From Proteiniclasticum sp. (GTDB lineage: Bacteria > Bacillota > Clostridia > Clostridiales > Clostridiaceae), in contig NZ_DOPX01000034.1 of the NCBI RefSeq assembly GCF_003514505.1, positions 17,398 through 36,074 of the forward strand: a DNA stretch of 18,677 nt, in the 5' to 3' direction. Under the pieces are notes generated by a model. The model was not told the DNA's origin. It worked only from the letters and a program-made list of their open reading frames with translations, and made no database searches. A program made the position numbers and the translations under genes. This document shows, piece after piece, positions 6,086 through 14,401 of this stretch (its first letter is position 1; every line of letters starts with the position of its first letter).

Positions 6086-7697
6086 GTTTTTAGAAGGCTT
6101 TCATCAGCGGATGCAGCTCATTGGCGTGGTGGATGCCCTCATCAACCGAAGAAACAAAAAAGTGGAACTGGAACACCCCATTGGAGACAAAGAATTTGAA
6201 AACCTCATTTTCTCCGTGCTGGTCTTTATCATGGAAAAGACCTTAACAGAAGAGGAAGAGTGCACTATAAAAACCATTTCGGTCTTCGTGGAGCATGTTC
6301 TAGAAGAGTATTACCACTATCCAAAAGCCAAAGACCAGGCACTCCCAGTCACAGAGTACATCATCAAAACCATCCTGCAGTTTGAAGGAAAGAACACTTA
6401 TTATCCGGTGATGAACTACGAGACCAAAGAATGGACAGAGCTTCGGATTAAGCTTCTCAATGAAAAAGTGGAGGACCGACCCCAAGGCTATGTGAGCGTC
6501 TATTCCTTGACGGATCAGGGTTATGATTTTCTTTTCCGAACCAAGGAAGTGGACAATGAAATCAGCTTCTCCGTGGAAGAGTTCAAGCTGCGCGAACTCA
6601 TTAAGAGGAAGAACTATAGGAAGGCACTGCAGCAAAGCAGCAATCTGGTGCAGATGGTCCGTCAGAAAAAAAGAGACCTGGAGCAGTTTATCCAGGCAGC
6701 CAGAGGAAACATCATGGATCTGGATCTCACAAAATTTGATGAACTCATCTCCAGCACCTATAAGCTATTGCAGGAGGAGTACAAGACCCTGGGAGAGATC
6801 CAGAACATGGTTCGGCGCTCGGAAGGAAGAATCCGGGAAGATTATGAAAAGCGTGGAGAGCTTACGGACGACCTGAGAAAAGCCCAGATGGAAATGAAGA
6901 GGATTGTGAGTAACCTTGCCCTCGCCAGAAAAGAGCAGGCGCACCTGATCAACAGCCGGGAAGGATCCTATAAAATCCTGAAGTCCACTCTGGAAGAGAG
7001 TTTTCAGTTTTCCACTCAAAGAAGATACGACTTTGAAAAAGAGATCCTAAAGCCCATGGAACGTATAGAAGAAGAGAGAACAAAGGATCTCTGGAAGATC
7101 TTCACCCCACTTTTCCATGTGGAGCCTTATCGGCATCTTCCCCTGAGCCTCTTCTACAAGCCCCAGGGAAAGCTTTCAGAAGAAGCTTCGGAGGATCCTG
7201 TGGGAATCCTTGTGGAGGAAGTGAAAGAAGATGTGGAAAAAGAAAGAAATGAAAAGAGAAGTGAAGTCTATCTGAACATCCTAAAGAGTATGGTGGAGGA
7301 AGCAGAAAAAAGAGGTGGAACCCTAGACTTTAAAACCCTTTGTGAAGTCCTTCAGAAAAATCCGGAAGAGTTTCAAGACCTTACCAAGGAAAATCTTCTC
7401 TTCATCACCATGCTGAAACTCTATGAAATGGAGACCCTAGATGTGAAGGCCTTCCGGGAATCAGACAAGACATTTCTAGGCAATCCTACGGGAGAGTTCA
7501 ACGTGGATGCACTGCTTTATCAGCTCCTCTACCGTGGATCAGCCTTTGAATCCATAGACAAAATACAGTTCCAGAAGATTGAAGAAGAAAGCTTCACGAT
7601 CCTTCTGGAAGAAAAGACAGACGCAGTTCTTTATCGAAGGACCATAGAAGTCGACAATATCAGCATCAAGGTGGTGAAAAAATATGGAACATATTAG
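6078..7697 (+). CDS. jetA: Wadjet JetA, kleisin-like subunit (DUF5716 type)
   Basis: JetA is the kleisin/MukF-like subunit that bridges the SMC heads of JetC and binds JetB. The 539-residue protein begins with a helical domain (MYEFLEGFHQRMQLIGVVDAL). A probable winged-helix part contains YVSVYSLTDQGYDFLFRTKEV (about 138-158), followed by long charged helices (about 170-350) that would form coiled coil, and a C-terminal mixed domain. This layout fits the JetA family of type II Wadjet (DUF5716) better than the DUF3375 JetA of type I. The ATG at 6078 overlaps the end of jetD by 8 bases, and jetB starts 14 bases before its stop, so translation is coupled. Identity rests mainly on operon position next to an SMC protein and a TOPRIM protein, plus overall architecture. 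Confidence 0.82.
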   Translation: MYEFLEGFHQRMQLIGVVDALINRRNKKVELEHPIGDKEFENLIFSVLVFIMEKTLTEEEECTIKTISVFVEHVLEEYYHYPKAKDQALPVTEYIIKTILQFEGKNTYYPVMNYETKEWTELRIKLLNEKVEDRPQGYVSVYSLTDQGYDFLFRTKEVDNEISFSVEEFKLRELIKRKNYRKALQQSSNLVQMVRQKKRDLEQFIQAARGNIMDLDLTKFDELISSTYKLLQEEYKTLGEIQNMVRRSEGRIREDYEKRGELTDDLRKAQMEMKRIVSNLALARKEQAHLINSREGSYKILKSTLEESFQFSTQRRYDFEKEILKPMERIEEERTKDLWKIFTPLFHVEPYRHLPLSLFYKPQGKLSEEASEDPVGILVEEVKEDVEKERNEKRSEVYLNILKSMVEEAEKRGGTLDFKTLCEVLQKNPEEFQDLTKENLLFITMLKLYEMETLDVKAFRESDKTFLGNPTGEFNVDALLYQLLYRGSAFESIDKIQFQKIEEESFTILLEEKTDAVLYRRTIEVDNISIKVVKKYGTY

Positions 7698-8397
7698 AAC
7701 AGCTTCACAGATTCTGAAAGTGCTCATGACAGATGGAAAACTCACAAGAACCAGCCATAAGGATCTCTTTATTTCCTACATCAGTGAGCTGGAGGTGGAA
7801 GAAATCCTTGGAACCATGGCGGAAGAGCTGGAGGCAGAAGTGAAGAGAGTAAATAACACCCTCTATCTCATTCCTTCAGAGGACAATGAGCTCCTGGGTT
7901 TTAAACACAGGGACACCCGGGAATGGCTCGGAAGCAGTGCTCGTCAGGCAGATGCCTTCCTTGCCTATTATATTGCGGCTGTGATTCTCAATCTCTTTTA
8001 CGGCGGAAAAAACAGAGATCCCAAGCAACGAGAATTTCTCTCCCTTCTCCACGTGGTGGAGGAAATGGACAGAAGAACAGGGGAGGTGCTTCAGAAGAAA
8101 GAGGCAGCCAAAGAGCTGGACCAGAAGATCAGCATGAACTTTGAAATCTGCGCACAGGTATGGGACATCAAGAAGGGACATGAAGAAAACAGCAGAATCA
8201 CCACAAAGATGGGCTTTCTCTTAAGGGTGGTCAAGCTCCTTCAGATGGAAGGGCTTCTCCGCATCTCAGAAGACGAGAAAGAGGTAAGAACCACAGAAAA
8301 GCTGGACGATCTCATGCTCCATTACTATCTCAACGAAGAACGGGTCCAGGAGATTCAGAAGATATTCAGGGAGGAAGACTATGCCGAAAATCAGTAG
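7684..8397 (+). CDS. jetB: Wadjet JetB, MukE/KITE-like subunit (DUF6063 type)
   Basis: JetB is the small KITE subunit, equivalent to MukE, that docks on the kleisin. This 237-residue protein is predicted mainly helical. It has a winged-helix-like N-terminus (ILKVLMTDGKLTRTSHKDLF), a hydrophobic central helix (AFLAYYIAAVILNLFY) and a C-terminal winged-helix-like stretch (TTKMGFLLRVVKLLQMEGLL, then an acidic hairpin). The length fits JetB. It overlaps jetA by 14 bases and jetC by 17, giving a strictly coupled operon. The DUF6063 assignment, which goes with type II Wadjet, is from memory of the family's neighbours; the JetB role follows from size, fold pattern and position. Confidence 0.78.
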   Translation: MEHIRTASQILKVLMTDGKLTRTSHKDLFISYISELEVEEILGTMAEELEAEVKRVNNTLYLIPSEDNELLGFKHRDTREWLGSSARQADAFLAYYIAAVILNLFYGGKNRDPKQREFLSLLHVVEEMDRRTGEVLQKKEAAKELDQKISMNFEICAQVWDIKKGHEENSRITTKMGFLLRVVKLLQMEGLLRISEDEKEVRTTEKLDDLMLHYYLNEERVQEIQKIFREEDYAENQ

Positions 8398-11300
8398 AAT
8401 CCGTATCATAAACTTCTCCTACAACGGCGACAAGAGACTGATTCTGGATGAGCTTTTCAATCTTCATCAGGGAGAAGATACGCTCATCAGCTTAAAAAAT
8501 GGCGGCGGGAAAAGTGTTCTGGTCCAGGCACTGATGCAGCCGATCTTGCCCAATCAGCCTCTTCAAAAAAGAAAAATGAGCGACTTTTTCATCCGAAAAA
8601 AGCAGCCAGCCTACATCCTCATCGAGTGGAAACTGGATCAGGGAGGCGGATATCTTCTCACAGGCATCGCCATGATGAATAAGGAAAGTGTCTCCCAGGA
8701 CCAGGAAGAAGAAAGCCATGCCATCCGGTACTTCACCTTCACGGTGCACTACAAGCTCAGTGACCCTATGGACATCCGACACATGGAGCTCACCACCAAA
8801 GAAAAAAACAGAGTTCTAGTGAAAGGATATCAGGAAGCCCAGAGGTTTCTTCAGGACGCCAAGAGAAAAAGAGGCGGCAGCGTGTCCTATTTCAGTGATT
8901 CTGAACGGGGAGACTATAAAAGGCATCTGGAAAGCTTTAACATCCATCCCGATGAGTGGAAAACGGTGCTTTTGCCCATAAACTCCGAAGAAGGCGGTCT
9001 CATCAAGATTTTTGAGAAATGCAAAACCCCAAGGCTCCTTCTGAAAGAATGGATCCTGAACACCGTGAATAAAGTCCTCTATGACAACCAGAAGGAATCC
9101 CAAAGCCTCACGGAGATGATGGGAAATCTGGGCCAGTCTATGATTGACAATGAAGCATTTATCCTGGAGCGAGATCTTCTTTTAGAGTTCTCTAAGAAGC
9201 TCCAAGGGCTCAGCGTATCTGCCTATAGCTTAGCCAGCACCCAGGCGGAGAAGATGGAAAAAGAAAAAGAACTGAGATCTTTAGAGCAGTTTCTTCATGT
9301 GGAACTGGAGCGGATCACAGAAAAGAGGAGCCAGGCAGAAGCGGAGCTCTTAGAGATTCAGAAGGAGCTTGCCCGTATAGATGCAGAGGAGCAATCAGAA
9401 GCGTACTATGTATCGAAAGAGCGCTTTGAAAAGAGCAAGGAGCAGGCGGATCGATACAGGTCTCAGCTGGAAGAGCTGGAAGAAAGACGGTCGAAGGTGC
9501 AGCAGGACATTGAAGTGCTGGATGCACGGAAACTCTACGAGGAGATCCTTTCTCTCCAAGTGGAAACCGCAGGTATAGAAGAAGAACTGAAAAGGCTCAA
9601 GGAGCCTTCCGAGGACCAGGAGACCATGGCGCGGATTGCCTACTCGTTAAAGGTGCTGCTGGAGGAAAAAATTGAGAATCTTCTTCAGAAGCAGTCTGAT
9701 CTGAAAAAACAGCTGGAAGATGTGGTGGAGAAAAAAGAACTAGGGAAGCTGGAGGCTGCCTCCATCCGTAAGGAAGAAAGACAAGTCCTGGGGAAAGAAA
9801 GCGCCCTTACTGGGCTGATTCACCAGTTTGAAATGAGAGAGAAGGAGATCCAAGAGAAGTATCAGGTGATCCTTTCAAGAAATCTCATGAAGGGTCTTGA
9901 AGAGAAGAGCACTGCAGCCCTTTTGGAAAGAATCCGGGAAGACATCGAAAGAGCCAAGAAGAATCTGATGGCCCTGGAAGAAAAGAGGGAGAACCTTTAC
10001 CAGGAAGAAGAGGCGCTGCAGGAAGAGATTCCAAGGATAAGACTGAAAACAAAGGATGAGGAGAACGATCTGAAGAAGCTCCAAAAAGAGATTTCAGACT
10101 TTGAGAAGATAGAAGAAAGGGTGCTTCAATGCCTCAGCAAATATCAGATCAGTGCATCGAAGCGGTTTCAGAAGGCGTATCTGAAAGGCGTCTTAAAAGG
10201 GCTCCTGGAGGAGGGTCAGGAGAAGCTCGATCAGGTAAAGGAAGAGATCCGGAGCCTTATGAGCCGAAAAAATGCCATGGAAAACGGCGTGCTTCATGTG
10301 TCCAAAGAGTTCTTTCATCATCTTCAGGAGTCTGGTATTGAGTTTGATACGGGGGAAAATTACCTTCAGAAACATACCATGGACCTCCGAAGAAAACTCT
10401 TGCATGCCATGCCCCTTCTTCCCTATGCGTTTCTTATGACAGAGGAAGAACTGGAAAAGCTGAAAAACGCTATGCCGGAAAGACCTCTCCTTGAACCGGT
10501 GCCTGTGATGACTTATGGAAGCCTGCAAGGAGACCAGGAGGATTCAGGAAGCTTCCTTCTCCTCGGTCCTGGAAAGATGATTTTTTCAAAGCCCGATGAA
10601 AGACTGTTTGAAAGTGATGGCTTGGATGCCTATAAAAAAGAACTGGAGGGAAGGCTGAGAGAAGAAGAGGAACGGAGAAAACATTACGAAGACTATCTTC
10701 AGGAGCTGCGTGAAAATGAAAGGCTCTTGGCTGAGTTTACCTATACAGAAAGCTATTTCAGCGAAGCTTCCGCTGCAGAAGAAAAACTTCGTTCTGACAT
10801 CCTAAGGCTCAAGGAGGAAGAAGAGCGCCTCTTAAAAAGAAGAGAAGAGATCAAGAAAATCAGGTTCGAGATGGAGAAAGAGAAAGACGAAAAGAAAGGT
10901 CTCTTGGAAGAGGCATCCAAAAAGCTTCGGATACTGGAGGAGCATCTGGAAGAAAATGAGGCCTATGAAAGGCACCTTCAGGAAAAAGATCATCTGAAGA
11001 AAAAAATGGAGGAGCTCAGTAAACGTCTTCTTGATCTGGAGAAGGAGGAGAGCCTTCTTACAGAAAAGCAGCTGGAACTGGAGCGGGAGAGTTTCAGGAC
11101 CCTTGAGGAACAAGAGAGATGCCAAAAAGAATATGGACATTATGCATCAGCTCCTGAAAAAGTCATGGAAGAGGGCAGTATTGAAGAGCTCCAGAAGAGA
11201 TATAAGGTGTATCAGGAAAAACTGGATGGAAATATGAAGCGGCTGGAAGAGACGCTGAGGGCAAGAGTCCAGGTGCTGAAATCCAAAGAGAAGGAGCTTC

Positions 11301-12802
11301 TAAAGAAGGAGGTTCCCTCTGAAGAGTATCTCCATATCAAGTATCTGGAGTCCGAAGGAGACAGGCTCCTGGGTCTTAGAAAGCAACTGGAGACTGCATA
11401 TAAGAAAGAACGGAAAATCTCTGATGAGGCATCTTCTGAAGCGGACAAGCTTTCTGGGGTTTGTGAAAATATGCTTGAGTCTCTCAAGTCGAGAGGGGGA
11501 GCCCTCCTGCCTAAAGAGGACATTCACGGCAGGTATAAAGAGCGAAAAGCAGAGTGCGGCGTAAGCAGGAAAAGGCTTGAAGACCAGGTGAAAAACCTCG
11601 AAAACACCAGGAGAATCTATGTGGATGTGAGAATCCAGATTGAAGAAAAGCTGCGCATGAGTAAGATTAAGATCAGCACCATGGTCTGGCCAGGAGACCG
11701 GGATGTGGAGACGGGCTTTAAAGAGGTATCCGGCGAACTTTCTGAGCTCCTTAGAAAGATGGAAGAAGAGAAAATCAGGATTCAGCAGAGCTTTTGGAAT
11801 CTAAGGGACGGCTTCAAGGAAAAGCATCAGAATATCACCGGAATTTTGCATCAGGTGGGTAAGATGCAGGAGACGGCGGAAAGGGATCCTGACAACTATT
11901 ACTATCTTTATGAGTATATGGAAAATCAGCTGGAGGTTTTGAGAAAGCTCATTCATGTTCAGGAAATACGGCTGGAGAAAATGGAAAACACTTTCCAGGA
12001 CATGGTGATGCAAAGCTACAACCTTTCTAAGGAAATCTATGACCATGTGAACCGCATTGCCGAGGACTCCAGCATCCAGCTGGATGGCAGAAACCGTAAA
12101 GTGAAGATGATTGAGATTCTTCTTCGGGATCTGGAGCCTGAGGAAAAAGGCATAGAGTCCATGAGAAGCTATATCAAAGAGTGTGCCAGCGAGGTGAAGG
12201 ATCAGCTGAAGACCGGGAAAGGGCAAAAAGAAGTGAGGGATCTGATTTCAAAGTTCATGTCCAGTGAAGAGCTTCTCAATGTCATCTCAAACCTTTCGGA
12301 TCTTCGCATCAAGGCCTATAAAGTGGACATCAATGCCCAGAACAGCAAGGCAAAAGACTGGGAGAAGGTCATGCGGGAAAACTCTGGCGGGGAGAGGTTT
12401 GTGTCCTTCTTTGCTGTGATGATTGCCCTCATGTCCTATGCAAGAAATAGCAGAAAGGATACGGAGGATTATGGCAGGAAGAATCAGGACGCCAAGGTGC
12501 TCCTCATGGACAACCCCTTTGGGCCTATTTCATCGGATCATCTCTTAAAGCCGCTGTTTGATATTGCCAAGAAATACAACACCCAGCTCATCTGCCTTAC
12601 GGATCTCAAACAGAACTCCATCATGAACCAGTTCAAGGTGATTTTCATGATGAAGATTGTGGAGAACACTTCAGGCACCATGGAGTATCTGAAGGTGGAG
12701 GAAAGCACCTATAACGGAGAAGAGGAACCAGCAGAAGAAAATCTGGAGATGCTTCACTATCACCAGGAAGTGGAGCAGATGAGTCTGTTGGGGGATGAAT
12801 AG
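8381..12802 (+). CDS. jetC: Wadjet JetC, SMC-like ATPase
   Basis: JetC is the SMC/MukB-like motor that extrudes DNA loops in Wadjet. The 1473-residue protein has an N-terminal head with Walker A NGGGKS (40-45). A first long coiled coil (about 240-630) leads to a globular hinge-like region (about 635-750, with PLLPYAFLMT and FLLLGPGKMIF). A second coiled coil (about 750-1230) returns to the C-terminal head. That head has the ABC signature NSGGER (1334-1339) and Walker B VLLMDNPFG with Asp1377. The usual catalytic Glu after the Walker B Asp is replaced by Asn1378, followed by PF. The ATG at 8381 has GGGAGG upstream, inside the end of jetB. The protein is longer than I recall for type I JetC, in line with a type II assignment. 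Other SMC-like families (SbcC, RecN) lack this set of neighbours. Confidence 0.92.
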   Translation: MPKISRIRIINFSYNGDKRLILDELFNLHQGEDTLISLKNGGGKSVLVQALMQPILPNQPLQKRKMSDFFIRKKQPAYILIEWKLDQGGGYLLTGIAMMNKESVSQDQEEESHAIRYFTFTVHYKLSDPMDIRHMELTTKEKNRVLVKGYQEAQRFLQDAKRKRGGSVSYFSDSERGDYKRHLESFNIHPDEWKTVLLPINSEEGGLIKIFEKCKTPRLLLKEWILNTVNKVLYDNQKESQSLTEMMGNLGQSMIDNEAFILERDLLLEFSKKLQGLSVSAYSLASTQAEKMEKEKELRSLEQFLHVELERITEKRSQAEAELLEIQKELARIDAEEQSEAYYVSKERFEKSKEQADRYRSQLEELEERRSKVQQDIEVLDARKLYEEILSLQVETAGIEEELKRLKEPSEDQETMARIAYSLKVLLEEKIENLLQKQSDLKKQLEDVVEKKELGKLEAASIRKEERQVLGKESALTGLIHQFEMREKEIQEKYQVILSRNLMKGLEEKSTAALLERIREDIERAKKNLMALEEKRENLYQEEEALQEEIPRIRLKTKDEENDLKKLQKEISDFEKIEERVLQCLSKYQISASKRFQKAYLKGVLKGLLEEGQEKLDQVKEEIRSLMSRKNAMENGVLHVSKEFFHHLQESGIEFDTGENYLQKHTMDLRRKLLHAMPLLPYAFLMTEEELEKLKNAMPERPLLEPVPVMTYGSLQGDQEDSGSFLLLGPGKMIFSKPDERLFESDGLDAYKKELEGRLREEEERRKHYEDYLQELRENERLLAEFTYTESYFSEASAAEEKLRSDILRLKEEEERLLKRREEIKKIRFEMEKEKDEKKGLLEEASKKLRILEEHLEENEAYERHLQEKDHLKKKMEELSKRLLDLEKEESLLTEKQLELERESFRTLEEQERCQKEYGHYASAPEKVMEEGSIEELQKRYKVYQEKLDGNMKRLEETLRARVQVLKSKEKELLKKEVPSEEYLHIKYLESEGDRLLGLRKQLETAYKKERKISDEASSEADKLSGVCENMLESLKSRGGALLPKEDIHGRYKERKAECGVSRKRLEDQVKNLENTRRIYVDVRIQIEEKLRMSKIKISTMVWPGDRDVETGFKEVSGELSELLRKMEEEKIRIQQSFWNLRDGFKEKHQNITGILHQVGKMQETAERDPDNYYYLYEYMENQLEVLRKLIHVQEIRLEKMENTFQDMVMQSYNLSKEIYDHVNRIAEDSSIQLDGRNRKVKMIEILLRDLEPEEKGIESMRSYIKECASEVKDQLKTGKGQKEVRDLISKFMSSEELLNVISNLSDLRIKAYKVDINAQNSKAKDWEKVMRENSGGERFVSFFAVMIALMSYARNSRKDTEDYGRKNQDAKVLLMDNPFGPISSDHLLKPLFDIAKKYNTQLICLTDLKQNSIMNQFKVIFMMKIVENTSGTMEYLKVEESTYNGEEEPAEENLEMLHYHQEVEQMSLLGDE

Positions 12803-12887
12803 AGCCTTCCATTGCCTACGTTAAAAACTGAATAGATACGACTCTGATTCCTATAATGTGTGGTGAAGCTCATCACGAGGGAATCAC

Positions 12888-12927
12888 GGACCAGAAGGTG
12901 GGCAGCCCATTTCTGGTCCATTTTTTT
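12888..12927 (+). terminator. Intrinsic terminator of the Wadjet operon
   Basis: GGACCAGAA (12888-12896) pairs with TTCTGGTCC (12911-12919), and an inner TGGG/CCCA pairing extends the stem. Seven T follow (12921-12927). A TATAAT sits 30 bases upstream of the stem, so a short transcript of its own is also possible. Confidence 0.85.
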
Positions 12928-12979
12928 GCATGAACTGATGATGAGGTAGAATATCTTGCTAAAATAACCGTTCTAATAG

Positions 12980-13183
12980 GATGAAGCATCTACCGCACGA
13001 GATCTTATTTGTATTTTCATACAGGATGGTTTAGGGTTATGGGATCCCGGGGAAGCTACTGCTAGATACCTCAAAATCCATAGGGTGAGAAGGAAAGCGG
13101 GTACAGTGGATTCTACTATTGCCTCATTTCACAAAAAGCAGTTTGAGGTTCTGATAGATTCAGGTGAGGAAAAGGCAGTCTGA
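12980..13183 (+). pseudogene. Start-less reading frame upstream of the Panacea gene, possible toxin remnant
   Basis: After a TAG at 12977 a frame stays open for 67 codons to the TGA at 13181-13183. It has no ATG and no ribosome binding site at its beginning. The composition looks protein-like, with segments such as DGLGLWDPGEATARYLKIH and GTVDSTIASFHKKQFEVLI. It ends 23 bases before the Panacea gene, the place where a toxin partner would sit. It may be the 3' end of a decayed toxin or other gene. No family is recognised, and chance cannot be excluded. The rest of the 404-base gap after jetC holds only the terminator. Confidence 0.3.
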
Positions 13184-13206
13184 AATGGAAAGGGGATGGA
13201 GTAAGT

Positions 13207-14184
13207 ATGATGCGTTTTTGTAAGAACTGCAAAGAAATCAAGAGCTGCAGCGTCCAATCGGAAACAGCCATAAAGAAGAGTAGAGATAACACAGCAGACG
13301 CTGTGCGTGAACCCGGTTATTGCTGCACCTTTGCGTCAGAAGGTTATCTGCCAGCGTTGAGGAAAGCTTGCGATGACTACAGGGAGACGATTAAGCTCAT
13401 AAAGGCAGAGGAGATAGAAGAGATTCTAAAGAAATATGACATCGGGAAAAGACCCCTTTCACTTCTTCTAGGTTGGAAAGAAAACACCTTAACCAGGTAT
13501 GCCACTGGGGATCTTCCGACAAAAGACTATTCGGAGATGTTAAAACTGATCTCGCAAAATGCAGCCTATTACCAGAATCTACTGGAGCATCATAAAGAGA
13601 AGATTTCTCTTGAGGCCTATCATAAAAGTCTGGCAGCAGTGAAAGAAGTCATGGGCCGGAAAGAGGAAGAACTCAGCAAGATGGAAGAAGCTGTGTGCTG
13701 CTTACTTGAAGAAGCAGTGGAGATAACGCCTCTTGCGCTTCAAAAGCTTCTGTATTTTGCGCAAGGGTTTCAAAAGGCGTTTCATAGCGAATTTATGTTT
13801 GAGGAAGACTGTGAAGCTTGGAGCCATGGACCAGTGTATAGAAGGATTTATGAAAAATACAGAAATTATGGTTATCTCCCGATAGAGGAAGACCGCCAGA
13901 ACAGATATAGTCACTTATCAAAAGAAGAGAAAGAGATATTGAAGGCAGTGGCTGAGTATTTTGGATGTTACAGTGGGAAAGTGTTAGAAAGAATGACTCA
14001 TGAAGAAGAGCCCTGGAGAAATGCAAGAAGAAATACGGATGAAGGAGCTTCTTCAAGTGAAGTGATACAGAAAGAAAGCATGACCCGGTACTTCAGCAGT
14101 GTAAGAGAAAAGTATAATATGATCAATGTTAGTGACATCAAAGAGCATGCTTTGGGTTTGTTAGAGAAAATGTATCACAGATGA
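13207..14184 (+). CDS. Panacea (DUF4065/SocA-like) antitoxin with MqsA/YgiT-like N-terminus
   Basis: The N-terminus has Cys pairs (CKNC at 5-8, CC near 40) in the position of the MqsA/YgiT zinc ribbon, but the pattern looks degraded. A helix-turn-helix follows (about 75-120, GKRPLSLLLGWKENTLTRYATGDLPT), as in MqsA-type antitoxins. The C-terminal Panacea/DUF4065 domain (about 170-270) carries the family hallmarks LQKLLYFAQGF and EAWSHGPVYRRIYEKY. Panacea domains are known to neutralise many unrelated toxins, and the HTH would allow autoregulation. The start is ATGATG at 13207 with GGAG a few bases upstream; the second ATG is equally possible. No intact toxin gene adjoins it. It sits between the Wadjet operon and a shared terminator, in keeping with a defence island. 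Confidence 0.82.
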   Translation: MMRFCKNCKEIKSCSVQSETAIKKSRDNTADAVREPGYCCTFASEGYLPALRKACDDYRETIKLIKAEEIEEILKKYDIGKRPLSLLLGWKENTLTRYATGDLPTKDYSEMLKLISQNAAYYQNLLEHHKEKISLEAYHKSLAAVKEVMGRKEEELSKMEEAVCCLLEEAVEITPLALQKLLYFAQGFQKAFHSEFMFEEDCEAWSHGPVYRRIYEKYRNYGYLPIEEDRQNRYSHLSKEEKEILKAVAEYFGCYSGKVLERMTHEEEPWRNARRNTDEGASSSEVIQKESMTRYFSSVREKYNMINVSDIKEHALGLLEKMYHR

Positions 14185-14216
14185 TATTTGCGCATTATTA
14201 AGAATTGTGAATTTAT

Positions 14217-14251
14217 AAAAGCGGTTTCCCCAAAAAAGGAAACCGCTTTTT
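14217..14251. terminator. Bidirectional intrinsic terminator
   Basis: AAAAGCGGTTTCC (14217-14229) and GGAAACCGCTTTT (14238-14250) form a 13-bp perfect stem with an 8-base loop, flanked by A and T runs. It lies between the convergent Panacea gene and the AraC-side transcript and can end both. Confidence 0.85.
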
Positions 14252-14267
14252 GATGAGTTAAATTAAC

Positions 14268-14399
14268 CTAGGGAAGATGATATGGTATGAGATCTTTTAG
14301 TGAGAAGAATCTTGCAGTTATGGTTCTATCATCTTGAAAAAGGATCGATGAGTCTAGCGTGATAATGAGTAACATTGCAAATACTAGGATCAGTGCCAA
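14268..14399 (-). CDS. Possible 43-codon membrane protein behind the AraC gene
   Basis: On the minus strand, two bases after the AraC-gene stop, a TTG at 14399 opens 43 codons ending in TAG (plus CTA at 14268-14270). The product begins with a clear membrane helix (ALILVFAMLLIITL) and continues with a polar tail (FQDDRTITARFF). The frame is open a further 12 codons upstream into the end of the AraC gene, and an internal ATG at codon 9 is an alternative start. No strong ribosome binding site is seen, so expression would depend on coupling to the AraC gene. It ends 17 bases before the bidirectional terminator, which fits a last cistron. It could also be a remnant of a larger membrane protein. 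Confidence 0.35.
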   Translation of the reverse strand: MALILVFAMLLIITLDSSILFQDDRTITARFFSLKDLIPYHLP

Positions 14400-14401
14400 C
14401 C

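Noticed and set aside
6300..12226. Many antisense open frames across the Wadjet genes
   Set aside because: They are shadows of long, codon-biased coding regions; none has a start context or recognisable domain.
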